A stretch of DNA of 45,645 nt from Ruminococcus sp. UBA6407 (GCA_002438605.1 DJPR01000024.1:101388-147032), one strand, 5' to 3'. Numbered from the stretch's first letter, positions 8,749 through 17,892 are shown. Program-made: numbers and translations. The notes: generated by a model not told the origin, from the letters alone.

Positions 8749-10032
8749 TTGGCTAAGGTCATTAAACGTCAGATAAACAGACGACTTATTCTAATTATGG
8801 CATTAATATCAATCTTTGGATTTATCCTTTGCTTTATTTGTATTAATTCTATTAGCCAGCAGTATACTCTTAATTTAGGTCGCTCTGCCACTGACTTTGC
8901 TGAAACAATTATTGACGCTGATGACGCCAAAAATTACCTGACTACCAGAGTAACCGATAATAATTATGATACTACCCTTCAATATATAAAGAGCTATGAA
9001 TCAAAAAATCCAAACATAAAAAGAATTTCACTGGTAAGTTATAGCAATTCATCCGGTTATTATATTTATGATACTGAAGACAATCCACTTGGAACTAAAA
9101 TTGAATATAACAGCTACACATCATCAATTAAAGCTGAACTTATAAACGGAAGAAATCAATGGAATACATCAAGCGGCAATTCACTTTTTTTGTATCGTCC
9201 GATAAGAACACTTGATGATAAATTAGCAGGCTATATAATTGTTGAAATAAACAGTAAATTTAAACAGAATTATCTGCTTATTGCTTCAATCAGCTTCGGT
9301 TGTATGTTTATTCTTGAAATGATTTTTGTTTTCTTTTTGTCACGTTTTATGAACAAAGAGATATTTATTCCTATAAAAAATCTTTCAAGAACTGCACTTG
9401 ATTTTACAGCCTCTGTTTCAAATAAAAATGAAATCAAAACAACTGAGCTGTTTACAATAAATAAAGATAACGAGGTCGGTTATCTTGGGAATGCAATCCA
9501 AAAAATGATAACTGATATTAACAGTTCTACAGAAAACCTTTCAAAAGCAATTTATGAAGCTACTCATGATGCAATGACTCAGGTTTTCAATAAGCGTCAT
9601 TATAATAATACAGTTTCAACATTTCAAAACTTTTCTGCGATATGCATTATTTTCTTTGACGTCAATAATCTGAAACTCATGAACGATACATTGGGACATG
9701 AACATGGTGACTATGTCATAAAACAGGCTGCTGAATACATAAAAAGAGTTACGGAAGACAAACATCTGTGTTTCAGAATAGGCGGAGATGAATTCCTTGT
9801 TGTAATGAACGATCCGTCTTATTATGAAATAGACAGAATAATTGATACAATTGAAAAAGATGCCCCTTATATTTTAAGTCCTGAAGGAGATTCAATAAAA
9901 TGTGCATTATCTTATGGATATGCATACGCAAAAGGTGAATATTCCTATGATGAACTTTTTACAGAAGCGGAAGAAAATATGTATAAAAAGAAATCCGAGC
10001 TTAAAACTCTTTTAAATATGCCTGACAGATAA
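8749..10032 (+). CDS. Membrane diguanylate cyclase (GGDEF) with extracellular sensor domain
   Basis: 427 aa. Makes cyclic di-GMP from two GTP. Membrane segment one is at about 14-34 and a Cache-like extracellular domain of about 140 residues follows. Membrane segment two is at about 180-202, then a HAMP-like linker and coiled coil lead to the GGDEF domain. The active-site motif is an intact GGDEF (345-349) preceded by FRI. The inhibitory I-site RxxD normally found just upstream is absent (EDKH in that region). The TTG start is set by GGAGGTGG at 8735-8742. First gene of a three-gene operon with the kinase-like sensor and the lipoprotein; there is no EAL or HD-GYP phosphodiesterase gene nearby. 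Confidence 0.92.
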   Translation: MAKVIKRQINRRLILIMALISIFGFILCFICINSISQQYTLNLGRSATDFAETIIDADDAKNYLTTRVTDNNYDTTLQYIKSYESKNPNIKRISLVSYSNSSGYYIYDTEDNPLGTKIEYNSYTSSIKAELINGRNQWNTSSGNSLFLYRPIRTLDDKLAGYIIVEINSKFKQNYLLIASISFGCMFILEMIFVFFLSRFMNKEIFIPIKNLSRTALDFTASVSNKNEIKTTELFTINKDNEVGYLGNAIQKMITDINSSTENLSKAIYEATHDAMTQVFNKRHYNNTVSTFQNFSAICIIFFDVNNLKLMNDTLGHEHGDYVIKQAAEYIKRVTEDKHLCFRIGGDEFLVVMNDPSYYEIDRIIDTIEKDAPYILSPEGDSIKCALSYGYAYAKGEYSYDELFTEAEENMYKKKSELKTLLNMPDR

Positions 10033-10076
10033 TATACCAGATTTAATACTGCTTCAATAAAAGAGGTGGAAATAAT

Positions 10077-11717
10077 ATGGAAAAAAGAAACTATAAACCA
10101 AATTTCAAAAAAAACATAAAGAAATATAAGAAAAAGAATAAAGGCAATCTTATCTCCAACATTAAGATTAATACTAAGCTAATCTTGATTTTCCTTATTT
10201 TTATTTTATCGCTGTCTTTCGTCTTTATAATAATGATAAGAGATCTGTCAAAATCAGATGAAAAATATAAAAAGGAAATGGAAGAAACCACAATCTCTGC
10301 CGTTGAACAATATATAAATACTTCTATTGATAATGTAGTTTCAATAGCAAATACTTTATATACAAATAGCACTTTATATGAATTTCTGAATAAAAATTAT
10401 GATACTTCTACGGAATATTACGACGCATTTTATCAAATCAAAAAAAATAATTCACTTTCTGTTGCAGAAAGTCAGAACATCACAAAATATACAATTTATA
10501 CTGAAAATAAAACAATTTTAAGCGGTGGTAATTTCAGCAGCTCTTTGAACAGCTCTGAGGAGTGGTATAACTACTTTGTAAAAGCAAATAAACCAATGAT
10601 TATATATTGTGATCAGCAGGAAAACAAGATGTCATTAATTCGTAAGCTTGATTTCTATACACTCAATAGCGGAAATTGCTACCTTAAGATTGATATAAAC
10701 CTCAATTTAATGCATGATTATTTTAATAATATCAATTTTAACGGAAAACTTCTGATAATGAACGGCGGCTTCATTATTTACAGTAATCTTGATGACAATA
10801 GTATGGAAAACCTTAAAATCACTACCGAATATAACTGTTATACTAAAAATTACTATACTGCTGATATTGAATACTACTCATGTGCAAACAAAACAACATT
10901 TTCTGATACCGTTTCAGATAATATTGCTATTATTATTCCATTTTTAATTGCAATTGTTATTTCATTAATATTGTCATATCTGATAGTTCACAATATAGTT
11001 GCAAGAATTAATAAGCTTAATACTATGCTTTTGTTCAACAGCAAAACTAATTTCTCGACCAAAGAAAACTTCGGAAATGATGAAATTGGGGAACTCTATA
11101 AAAAGTGCTGTATCCTTAATGACCGAATGGAACAAAAGAAAAAGGACTATTATGCCTGCAATAATTTGTTAAACAAACGTAACAAGGAAACTGAAACCAT
11201 ACTTCTGCAAGCTCTGCATCTTGATGTTTATATGAAATATCAAAATACAAATGTTATTAAGTCAACAAAATTTGATATTCAAACGCCTCATCCATTGAAA
11301 AATGAACTGAATATACTAAAAGAAATAATAAATTCAAGTAACTATAACTGTGAATTTAATTTACCTAATGATAATGAGATTTCAGACTCGTTTAATATCC
11401 TGCCTCTATCTGTTTCATTTGTCATCATTAATCTTATAAATGACTGCACAGATGAAACAATGCATAAATTCTCAATGGATTGTGTAGAAGATGACAAAAA
11501 CAAGATAATAAATATTTCCGGAACACAGCCAATCGAATCAAGAAAACTTTTAAAATTACAGGCAATTTTTGAAAACAAATCATCAAGAGATATTTATTAT
11601 TTCCAGTCAAATTATGAATATAACATATATATTCGTATAAAAGAGTTTTACAGAAGCAGTATAAGTTTCTTTGTCAAATCCAATGATGAAGGTTTTAAAT
11701 TAACATTTATTTTATAA
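10077..11717 (+). CDS. YesM-architecture membrane sensor lacking kinase residues (pseudokinase)
   Basis: 546 aa. A basic N-terminus precedes membrane segment one (about 35-54), an extracellular dCache-like region (about 55-280) and membrane segment two (about 283-304). A HAMP-like stretch ending NDEIGELYKKCCILNDRM and a coiled segment follow, in the order of YesM/His_kinase-family sensors. Where the family has LQAQINPHFLYNTL this protein has LQALHLDVYMKY, so the phospho-acceptor His is Val384 by my alignment. The HATPase N box is not recognisable (IINLINDCTDE), and only the terminal beta strands resemble the fold. No partner YesN regulator is present. Start ATG with AAAGAGGTGG upstream. AT-rich, with Lys/Asn-rich codons like its neighbours. 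Assignment of the degenerate C-terminus is an inference. Confidence 0.65.
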   Translation: MEKRNYKPNFKKNIKKYKKKNKGNLISNIKINTKLILIFLIFILSLSFVFIIMIRDLSKSDEKYKKEMEETTISAVEQYINTSIDNVVSIANTLYTNSTLYEFLNKNYDTSTEYYDAFYQIKKNNSLSVAESQNITKYTIYTENKTILSGGNFSSSLNSSEEWYNYFVKANKPMIIYCDQQENKMSLIRKLDFYTLNSGNCYLKIDINLNLMHDYFNNINFNGKLLIMNGGFIIYSNLDDNSMENLKITTEYNCYTKNYYTADIEYYSCANKTTFSDTVSDNIAIIIPFLIAIVISLILSYLIVHNIVARINKLNTMLLFNSKTNFSTKENFGNDEIGELYKKCCILNDRMEQKKKDYYACNNLLNKRNKETETILLQALHLDVYMKYQNTNVIKSTKFDIQTPHPLKNELNILKEIINSSNYNCEFNLPNDNEISDSFNILPLSVSFVIINLINDCTDETMHKFSMDCVEDDKNKIINISGTQPIESRKLLKLQAIFENKSSRDIYYFQSNYEYNIYIRIKEFYRSSISFFVKSNDEGFKLTFIL

Positions 11718-11735
11718 TTTCAGGAGGTGTCTTGT

Positions 11736-13391
11736 ATGACAAAAAGCAAAGTTCTTTCAACATTATTAGTTGCAAGTTTAATCTTTTCAGCTACGGCAGG
11801 CTGCAACAGCAAAACAAAAAAAACAAATAATAACAACTCAACAACACAACAAGAGATAAGAACATACACAGGTTTCTTTGCTGCACAGATTGGAAGTGTA
11901 GACGAAAATAATGTAGTAAAAAATCTTATTGCAGAAAAAATCGGTGCCAGATGTGAGGAAACATGGCTTGATGAAACAGGAAACCGTGATAACATTATCA
12001 GTAACATGATTATTCAGAATGAATATCCTGATTTTATTTATCCTGATGCTGCAAATTATCAAAAGCTTTTGCAAGCCGGAGCTTTATCTCCTATTGACGC
12101 ATACTGGGATGACTATCCTAATGTAAAAAACTATTTTTCACAGGCACAATGGAACAGAATTCGTGAAGACGATGGTCATATTTATATGATACCTGTTTTC
12201 TCAAATTGTTATATGTATGATACCAACACTTTACATAATGATGAAGCCTTTTGGATACAGGTAAAGGTGCTGAAATGGGGAGGATACCCTAAAATAACAA
12301 CACTTGACGAATATTTTGATTTGCTTGAAAGGTATGTTGAAGCAAATCCAATTGCAGAAGACGGAACTCCAAATATTGGTTACGAAATTCTTGCCGATCC
12401 TACAATCTTCTTCTGCCTTGATAATCCGCCGCAATTTTTAGCCGGATATCCTAATGATGGTTGTTGTATCGTTGATCCCGATACACTCGAAGCAGTTGAT
12501 TATAATCTTTCAGATACAGCAAAGCGTTGGTTCAAGAAACTCAATGAAGAATATAAAAAAGGCATTATTGACCCTGATTGTTTTGTTTTAAATCAAGATC
12601 AATATTATGATAAAATCAGAACAGGCAATGTTCTTGGAATGGCTGATCAAAAATGGAACTTTCAGCGAGCAACCTATGAACTTCCCGATGAATGTCAATA
12701 TGTACCTTTGGGAGTTGTAATTGATGAGGGCATTGAGGAGCATTATCATTCGCAGCCGGCTTTCGATGATTCTATGGGTATTACAATTTCAACAAGCTGT
12801 GATGACGTTGAAGGAGCACTGAAATTCTTAAATGACTTATTATCACCTGAGATTTTAACTCTCCGTTTTTGGGGAATAGAAGGCAAGGATTATATGGTTG
12901 ATGACGACGGTCTGTTCTATTGCACTGACGAACAAACAGCAAATCGAAGCAATTCTGAATATGCATATAAAAATTTATGTGAATATACATATTTCCCATA
13001 TTATTTCGGCATGAATCATGATGGTATAAATGCATATTGTCCTGCATATCAGCCGTCCGAGTTCTATAAGGGTTTAGGTGACATAATGAAAGAATGCTTT
13101 GATGCTTATGGAGTAAAAACATATGTTGAAATGCTTAATAAAGCTGAGGAAAACCCTGCTTGGTACCCTATGTGGTCTTACAGCAACACATTTACTACTG
13201 ATACAGACTATGGCAGAGCTTTGAAATCAATTGAACAAACAAAGCTTAAATATCTTCCTAATGTCGTAATGAGCAATGACTTTGAATCAGCATGGAATGA
13301 ATATGTAACTGAATATGAAAAATGTAATCCTAAAGTTTTATTTGATGAATTAACTCGTGAAGTTAAAAGACGAGTTGACGAACAATCATAA
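11736..13391 (+). CDS. Large extracellular substrate-binding lipoprotein (LplA-like)
   Basis: 551 aa from the ATG at 11736, preferred over an in-frame GTG at 11727 because AGGAGGT (11722-11728) is correctly spaced for the ATG and overlaps the GTG. Signal sequence and lipobox end at Cys23 (ATAGC). The mature protein looks like a family 1 solute-binding protein of the LplA/YtcQ class that binds oligosaccharides. Those proteins usually sit with LplB and YtcP permeases and a YesM-YesN pair; here no permease is present, and the partners are a diguanylate cyclase and a degenerate YesM. It may therefore act as a ligand-presenting co-receptor (inference). Eighteen bases follow the sensor gene; a strong terminator follows. 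Confidence 0.85.
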   Translation: MTKSKVLSTLLVASLIFSATAGCNSKTKKTNNNNSTTQQEIRTYTGFFAAQIGSVDENNVVKNLIAEKIGARCEETWLDETGNRDNIISNMIIQNEYPDFIYPDAANYQKLLQAGALSPIDAYWDDYPNVKNYFSQAQWNRIREDDGHIYMIPVFSNCYMYDTNTLHNDEAFWIQVKVLKWGGYPKITTLDEYFDLLERYVEANPIAEDGTPNIGYEILADPTIFFCLDNPPQFLAGYPNDGCCIVDPDTLEAVDYNLSDTAKRWFKKLNEEYKKGIIDPDCFVLNQDQYYDKIRTGNVLGMADQKWNFQRATYELPDECQYVPLGVVIDEGIEEHYHSQPAFDDSMGITISTSCDDVEGALKFLNDLLSPEILTLRFWGIEGKDYMVDDDGLFYCTDEQTANRSNSEYAYKNLCEYTYFPYYFGMNHDGINAYCPAYQPSEFYKGLGDIMKECFDAYGVKTYVEMLNKAEENPAWYPMWSYSNTFTTDTDYGRALKSIEQTKLKYLPNVVMSNDFESAWNEYVTEYEKCNPKVLFDELTREVKRRVDEQS

Positions 13392-13398
13392 TAAAAAA

Positions 13399-13431
13399 GT
13401 TGCTGCATTTTAAATGCAGCAACTTTTTTTG
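13399..13431 (+). terminator. Rho-independent terminator ending the cyclase-sensor-lipoprotein operon
   Basis: GTTGCTGCATTT (13399-13410) pairs with AAATGCAGCAAC (13412-13423), with T7 after it and A6 before it. It is therefore likely bidirectional, also stopping the convergent gpsA transcript. Confidence 0.9.
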
Positions 13432-13477
13432 ACACTGTCGTCATAAGAGATATGTATATATTTCTTTTAACAATGTC

Positions 13478-14479
13478 TTAATTATCAAATTTTTCCATTT
13501 CATATTTATGCGGACGCATCATAAGACGGTCAAGTGCTTTTTTAACATCACCTTTTTTGAACAGTACTTCATAAAGCTGCTCTGTTATAGGAATATCAAC
13601 TCCTAGCTTCTGTGCAAGCTCATAGGCAACCTTACAGCAATGATACCCCTCAACTGTACCAACTTTATTAACTGCTTCTTCAGGAGTAAATCCCTCTCCT
13701 ATCAAAATGCCTGCACGTCTGTTCCTGCTGTGCATACTTGTGCAGGTTACTATCAAATCACCAATTCCAGTCAGTCCGCTGAATGTTTCAATCTTACCGC
13801 CCATTGCAGTACCGAGTTTAGCTATTTCATGAATTCCTCTTGTCATTAAAGCTGCTTTTGTATTATCACCATAACGCAGTCCGTCACATATACCTGCACA
13901 AAGTGCTATTATATTTTTTAATGCTCCGCCTACCTCACAGCCAATAACATCCATGTTAAGATATATTCTGAATACCTTGTTTGACAAGATTTCCTGCACC
14001 TTTTTTGCTGCTTCATAATTTTGTGACGCTGCTACAACTGTAGTCGGTATACTTCTTGCTACTTCCTCAGCATGCGAAGGTCCTGACAAAATAACGATAT
14101 TTTCATTTGCAAGCTCCTCACCAAGAACCTGACTCAAGGTTTTAAATGTGCCTTCTTCAAGCCCTTTTCCTGTATTTACAACAATCATTTCAGGTGTTAC
14201 ATACGACTTTGCCAATTTAGCTACATCTCGTACAAATGAGGACGGTATTCCAAAAATAATCATATCACATCCATTAATACATGAAATATCACTTGTTAAT
14301 ACTATGTTTTCAGAAATCAAAACTCCGGGGAGCTTTTGAATATGCTCACCTTTAGCTCTTATTTCATCAATTTCTGATTGAAATTTAGACCATACTGTTA
14401 CCTTATGTCCTAATCTGTCAGCCATAACAGCAAGACTAAGTCCAAATCCACCTGAACCCAGAATAGTTACATTTGCCAC
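13478..14479 (-). CDS. gpsA: Glycerol-3-phosphate dehydrogenase [NAD(P)+]
   Basis: 333 aa. Converts dihydroxyacetone phosphate to sn-glycerol-3-phosphate for phospholipid synthesis. The N-terminal Rossmann motif reads GSGGFG where many homologues have GAGxWG. The catalytic-domain stretch GGALKNIIALCAGICDGL carries the conserved Lys, and GLTGIGDLIVTC is the family signature. It starts with GTG at 14479 behind AAAGGAG. It follows plsY by 74 bases; the order der-plsY-gpsA places the G3P producer directly after its acyltransferase, a common Firmicutes arrangement. Confidence 0.96.
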   Translation of the reverse strand: MANVTILGSGGFGLSLAVMADRLGHKVTVWSKFQSEIDEIRAKGEHIQKLPGVLISENIVLTSDISCINGCDMIIFGIPSSFVRDVAKLAKSYVTPEMIVVNTGKGLEEGTFKTLSQVLGEELANENIVILSGPSHAEEVARSIPTTVVAASQNYEAAKKVQEILSNKVFRIYLNMDVIGCEVGGALKNIIALCAGICDGLRYGDNTKAALMTRGIHEIAKLGTAMGGKIETFSGLTGIGDLIVTCTSMHSRNRRAGILIGEGFTPEEAVNKVGTVEGYHCCKVAYELAQKLGVDIPITEQLYEVLFKKGDVKKALDRLMMRPHKYEMEKFDN

Positions 14480-14553
14480 AAAATCACTCCTTTATACAAA
14501 CTTTAAGGCTGTTAACACAAAAGATATTTAAACAAATTATGTATCATGCTGCC

Positions 14554-15225
14554 CTAAGCTTTTGATTTAAAAGAAAATCTGTTTTCCGTTCCATTTTTTA
14601 AACGCTCTATATTAGTTTTATGCATATATACAACAACTGAAGCCATTATCAATGAAAGAATGCTATACAAAAGCGTATGCAGCAATGTATCATCAAAGAA
14701 GAAAAAGTGAAGTAAAAATGTTGCAATCGGACAACACAAGGACGCAATAATTGACGAAAGTGATACATACTTGGAAACAGCGAGAATAACTGCAAAAATT
14801 GCAATTAAAATAAAGAAAATGACAGGGTCAACCGCAATAAAGGTTGAAACGCCCACAAGAACTCCTTTTCCGCCTTTGAATCCGTAATATATTGGGAAAA
14901 TATGACCTATAATTGCAAAAAATCCTGCTATATAGCCAATATAATGAGTATCATTATCCGGAGATAATCCGCCCTCCATTAATCTGCACAGACAGCGGGA
15001 CAGCGTTACTGCCACAACTCCCTTTGACAAATCACCTATTAATGTGAGTAAGGCACATCCTTTTCCAAAGCACCTGAGTGTATTTGTCAGCCCTGCATTA
15101 TGACTTCCAAAATTCCTGACATCTTCATTTTTCAAAAGCCTTACTACTATAATCGAGAAATTGCAGCTGCCTAATAAATAGGATATTAAGGCAGCTATAG
15201 CAATTGACAATGCAATGTTCATCAT
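14554..15225 (-). CDS. plsY: Glycerol-3-phosphate acyltransferase PlsY
   Basis: 223 aa integral membrane protein with about five hydrophobic segments. Transfers acyl from acyl-phosphate to G3P, the first step of phosphatidic acid synthesis. Motifs: YLLGSCNFSIIVVRL at the N-terminus, NAGLTNTLRCFGK (family motif 1 GSGNxGATNxxR-like, here GSHNAGLTN) and GFKGGKGVLVG. Start ATG at 15225 overlaps the der stop codon by four bases (ATGA), showing translational coupling; a second in-frame ATG follows immediately. Confidence 0.95.
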   Translation of the reverse strand: MMNIALSIAIAALISYLLGSCNFSIIVVRLLKNEDVRNFGSHNAGLTNTLRCFGKGCALLTLIGDLSKGVVAVTLSRCLCRLMEGGLSPDNDTHYIGYIAGFFAIIGHIFPIYYGFKGGKGVLVGVSTFIAVDPVIFFILIAIFAVILAVSKYVSLSSIIASLCCPIATFLLHFFFFDDTLLHTLLYSILSLIMASVVVYMHKTNIERLKNGTENRFSFKSKA

Positions 15226-16550
15226 TTGTCGGTTCCTCCACGCTCTCTGACAACAAACCTGATCGGAGTTCCTTCGAGTCCAAATGTGGAACGAATTTGA
15301 TTTTCGATATATCTCTGATATGAAAAATGAAATAAATCAGCACGATTTACAAAGGTAACAAACGTTGGCGGTCTTGTGGACGGCTGAGTCATATAATAAA
15401 TTTTCAGTCTTCTTCCTTTATCTGAAGGCGGCTGAACTCTTGACGTTGCATAGGCAAGAACGTCATTCAGCATTCCTGTTGATATACGCATTGAATTCTG
15501 GTCATATGCATACTTTATAAGTTCAAAAAGTTTATTTACTCGCTGTCCTGTTTTTGCTGATATAAACACAAAAGGTACGTATGACATAAAACTGAAATCA
15601 TTTTCAAGCTTTGTTTTGTATTCCTGCATCGTTTTATCAGTTTTTTCAATAGCATCCCACTTATTAACTGCAACCACACAAGCTTTGCCCTGCTCATGAG
15701 CATATCCTGCAACCTTTGAGTCCTGTTCTGTAAAGCCTACCTCGGCATCAATGACGATAACGCATACATCAGCTCTGTCAACTGCCATATAAGCTCGCAA
15801 AACGCTGTAATGCTCAACCTTATCATTGATTTTCGATTTTTTTCTTATTCCTGCAGTATCAATGAAAATAAATTTTCCGTTCTCGTTTTCAATAACAGTA
15901 TCTGTTGCATCTCTCGTTGTACCTGCAATATTTGAAACAATTACACGTTCTTCACCTGAAATTCGATTTATTAATGAGGATTTGCCGACATTCGGCTTAC
16001 CAATGATAGCAACCTTAATTGAATCATCATCTTCTGTTTCTTCAATTTCATCAGGAAAATACTTTATTATCTCGTCAAGCATATCTCCTGTTCCATGACC
16101 ATGAACAGATGATACAGGAAACGGCTCACCGATTCCAAGATTATAGAACTCATATAATTCCATTGGAGGCTCACCAAGTGCATCACATTTATTAACTGCC
16201 AGAACAACAGGCTTTCCGCTTTTCATAAGCATATCGCTAACAGCATAATCGTTAGCCGTAACACCACAGCGAACATCTGTAACAAGAACAATAACATCTG
16301 CTTTTTCAATAGCAAGCTCTGCTTGCCTTCTCATTTGCGATAAAATTATATCATCGCTTTCCGGTTCGATACCTCCTGTATCTACAACCATAAACTCTCT
16401 GCCTCTCCATTCACATTTTGAATAGATTCGGTCACGGGTTACACCCGGAGTATCTTCAACTATGGAAAGTCTTTGACCAATCAGCTTATTAAAAAGTGTT
16501 GATTTACCAACATTAGGTCTTCCAACAACTGCAACAATAGGCAATGGCAT
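15222..16550 (-). CDS. der: Ribosome biogenesis GTPase Der (EngA)
   Basis: 442 aa. Double-GTPase required for 50S assembly. The first G domain starts at GRPNVGKST with DTGG and NKCD; the second starts at GKPNVGKSS with DTAGIRKK and NKWD. A C-terminal KH-like domain follows. The start is at 16550 (MPLPIVAVVGRP) because AAAGGAG lies just upstream on the minus strand; an 11-residue upstream extension lacks a ribosome binding site. Stop overlaps plsY. The 99 bases upstream, to rpmF, show no terminator. Confidence 0.97.
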   Translation of the reverse strand: MPLPIVAVVGRPNVGKSTLFNKLIGQRLSIVEDTPGVTRDRIYSKCEWRGREFMVVDTGGIEPESDDIILSQMRRQAELAIEKADVIVLVTDVRCGVTANDYAVSDMLMKSGKPVVLAVNKCDALGEPPMELYEFYNLGIGEPFPVSSVHGHGTGDMLDEIIKYFPDEIEETEDDDSIKVAIIGKPNVGKSSLINRISGEERVIVSNIAGTTRDATDTVIENENGKFIFIDTAGIRKKSKINDKVEHYSVLRAYMAVDRADVCVIVIDAEVGFTEQDSKVAGYAHEQGKACVVAVNKWDAIEKTDKTMQEYKTKLENDFSFMSYVPFVFISAKTGQRVNKLFELIKYAYDQNSMRISTGMLNDVLAYATSRVQPPSDKGRRLKIYYMTQPSTRPPTFVTFVNRADLFHFSYQRYIENQIRSTFGLEGTPIRFVVRERGGTDK

Positions 16551-16569
16551 ATATTTTTCTCCTTTCCTT

Positions 16570-16590
16570 TTAAGGCAACACACATTTTAA
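16570..16590. repeat. Single arm of dispersed palindromic element between rpmF and der
   Basis: AAGGCAACACACATT resembles the left arm AAGGCAACACYGCACA, but no right arm is present nearby. Confidence 0.3.
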
Positions 16591-16649
16591 ATTGAAAAAA
16601 GAGAGAAAGATTACTCCTCCTCTCCTCCTTACATATAGGGAATTTCGGC

Positions 16650-16835
16650 TTATTCAGCGTCAACCTTGATAACCTCAACGCCCTTGTAGAATCCACAATT
16701 CTTGCAAACCTTGTGTGGAGCCTTAATAGCACCACAATTATCGCACTTGCTCATTGCAGGAGCATCGAGCTTCCAAACAGCAGAACGTCTTTTATCACGT
16801 CTAGCCTTAGAAGTTTTTCTCTTTGGTACAGCCAT
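16650..16835 (-). CDS. rpmF: 50S ribosomal protein L32
   Basis: 61 aa, the typical length. Basic N-terminus [17 protein letters not shown] and a zinc ribbon with Cys31, Cys34, Cys44 and Cys47 (CDNC ... CKNC). This is the zinc-binding (C+) paralogue type. It follows yceD with a 32-base gap, the conserved yceD-rpmF pairing. Confidence 0.98.
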   Translation of the reverse strand: MAVPKRKTSKARRDKRRSAVWKLDAPAMSKCDNCGAIKAPHKVCKNCGFYKGVEVIKVDAE

Positions 16836-16867
16836 GTTGGCACCTCCTTATAAAGCATAAACTGCCT

Positions 16868-17314
16868 TTATTTTAGACAATCGCATTCAGATTCATTAAG
16901 GTCACAGCCACAAATCATGCAAAGTCCTTTGCATTCTTCATCACAAAGAAACTTTGTAGGACATTGAAGCAGCAAATCTGATACAGCAATATCATTCAAA
17001 TCAATGCTCTCGCCATCAGCTACAATATATTCATCATTACTGCAATCAGCAGAACCAACAACAATATGTTCAAAATCAAAATGATAATCTCTATCAAGTT
17101 CTTTCAAGCATCTGTCGCATATGATTTTAAGTGTGAAATCAACCGAATAATTCAGATGTACAATACCTGTTTTATTGAAAATTTCACCTTTAACATGTAC
17201 CGGAGAAATAAAATTATATCCGCTGACTGAAGAAAGTTCCTCAATCGGAATATAGTAATCAATGTCTTTTCGTTCTCCAATGATATTAAAAAGCTGTTTT
17301 AAAACAATAATCAT
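16868..17314 (-). CDS. yceD: YceD/DUF177 family protein (23S rRNA accumulation)
   Basis: 148 aa. DUF177 proteins are implicated in 23S rRNA processing and are nearly always encoded upstream of rpmF, as here. The C-terminal region shows the family's Cys pattern (CDRC near the middle, CDEECKGLCMICGCDLNE near the end), suggesting metal binding. First gene after a consensus promoter at 17347-17375. Confidence 0.9.
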   Translation of the reverse strand: MIIVLKQLFNIIGERKDIDYYIPIEELSSVSGYNFISPVHVKGEIFNKTGIVHLNYSVDFTLKIICDRCLKELDRDYHFDFEHIVVGSADCSNDEYIVADGESIDLNDIAVSDLLLQCPTKFLCDEECKGLCMICGCDLNESECDCLK

Positions 17315-17346
17315 CGTGTTTTATCCTTTAGAGCATTACAAAATAT

Positions 17347-17375
17347 ATTATACACTAATAAATAAAAAGTGTCAA
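17347..17375 (-). promoter_or_regulatory. Consensus sigma-A promoter for yceD-rpmF(-der-plsY-gpsA)
   Basis: Minus strand TTGACA (17370-17375), 17 bases, TATAAT (17347-17352). Both hexamers are perfect consensus; the yceD start is about 33 bases downstream of the -10 box. Confidence 0.88.
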
Positions 17376-17395
17376 TAGTTTTTTTAAAATTATCC

Positions 17396-17421
17396 GGCAG
17401 AGAAACATAAGCTTCTCTGCC
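17396..17421 (-). terminator. Hairpin after the P-loop gene
   Basis: GGCAGAGAA (17396-17404) pairs with TTCTCTGCC (17413-17421). On the minus strand the following tract is only weakly T-rich, so termination strength is uncertain. Confidence 0.5.
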
Positions 17422-17431
17422 AAATAAATTA

Positions 17432-17839
17432 TTAATCAAGGAACTTAGTAACTGAAGCAGGAAGTTCAGCGTTATCAGCAGAGATTGTGAAAACAATTGT
17501 TGTATCACTGCCTGTAAGAGTCTGGAGCTTATCAAGCATTACGCCGAGTTCATTAAGGTCAGCACCGCCGATTTTAATGATACCGTCAACAAAAATTTCC
17601 TTGATGTCATAGTTTCCTGCAAGCATACCTGCAAGGAAACCATAGAAAGCATCATATCCGCTGATGTTGAACTGTTCTACTCCGCACCATCTAACCTTAT
17701 AGCTGATTGAGCTTCTGAGTGTTTCACCTTTCTCAATACAAACAAGACAGCCATTTGTTGTTGATACTGAGTCATTAATCATATCAATAAGGATTTTAGT
17801 TTTTCCTGTACCTTTTTTACCTGTAATAAGTTTAATCAT
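17432..17839 (-). CDS. Small P-loop NTP-binding protein of unknown function
   Basis: 135 aa. Starts directly with a Walker A motif, GKKGTGKT (7-14), after one beta strand. A hydrophobic strand ending in Asp (IKEIFVDG) is a plausible Walker B. The protein is short for a RecA-like or AAA fold and lacks a recognisable sensor or arginine finger, so it may be a minimal nucleotide-binding module or work with a partner. The ATG is preceded by GAAGGAG. It lies 52 bases after pgi on the same strand. I do not recognise a named family. Confidence 0.75.
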   Translation of the reverse strand: MIKLITGKKGTGKTKILIDMINDSVSTTNGCLVCIEKGETLRSSISYKVRWCGVEQFNISGYDAFYGFLAGMLAGNYDIKEIFVDGIIKIGGADLNELGVMLDKLQTLTGSDTTIVFTISADNAELPASVTKFLD

Positions 17840-17892
17840 AATTTTCTCCTTCCATTGCCATACGGCAACATAATTTATTTAAAGTCAGGATA

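Noticed and set aside
11727..11735. GTG start for the lipoprotein gene
   Set aside because: It overlaps the ribosome binding site AGGAGGT; the ATG at 11736 has correct spacing and gives a normal signal peptide.
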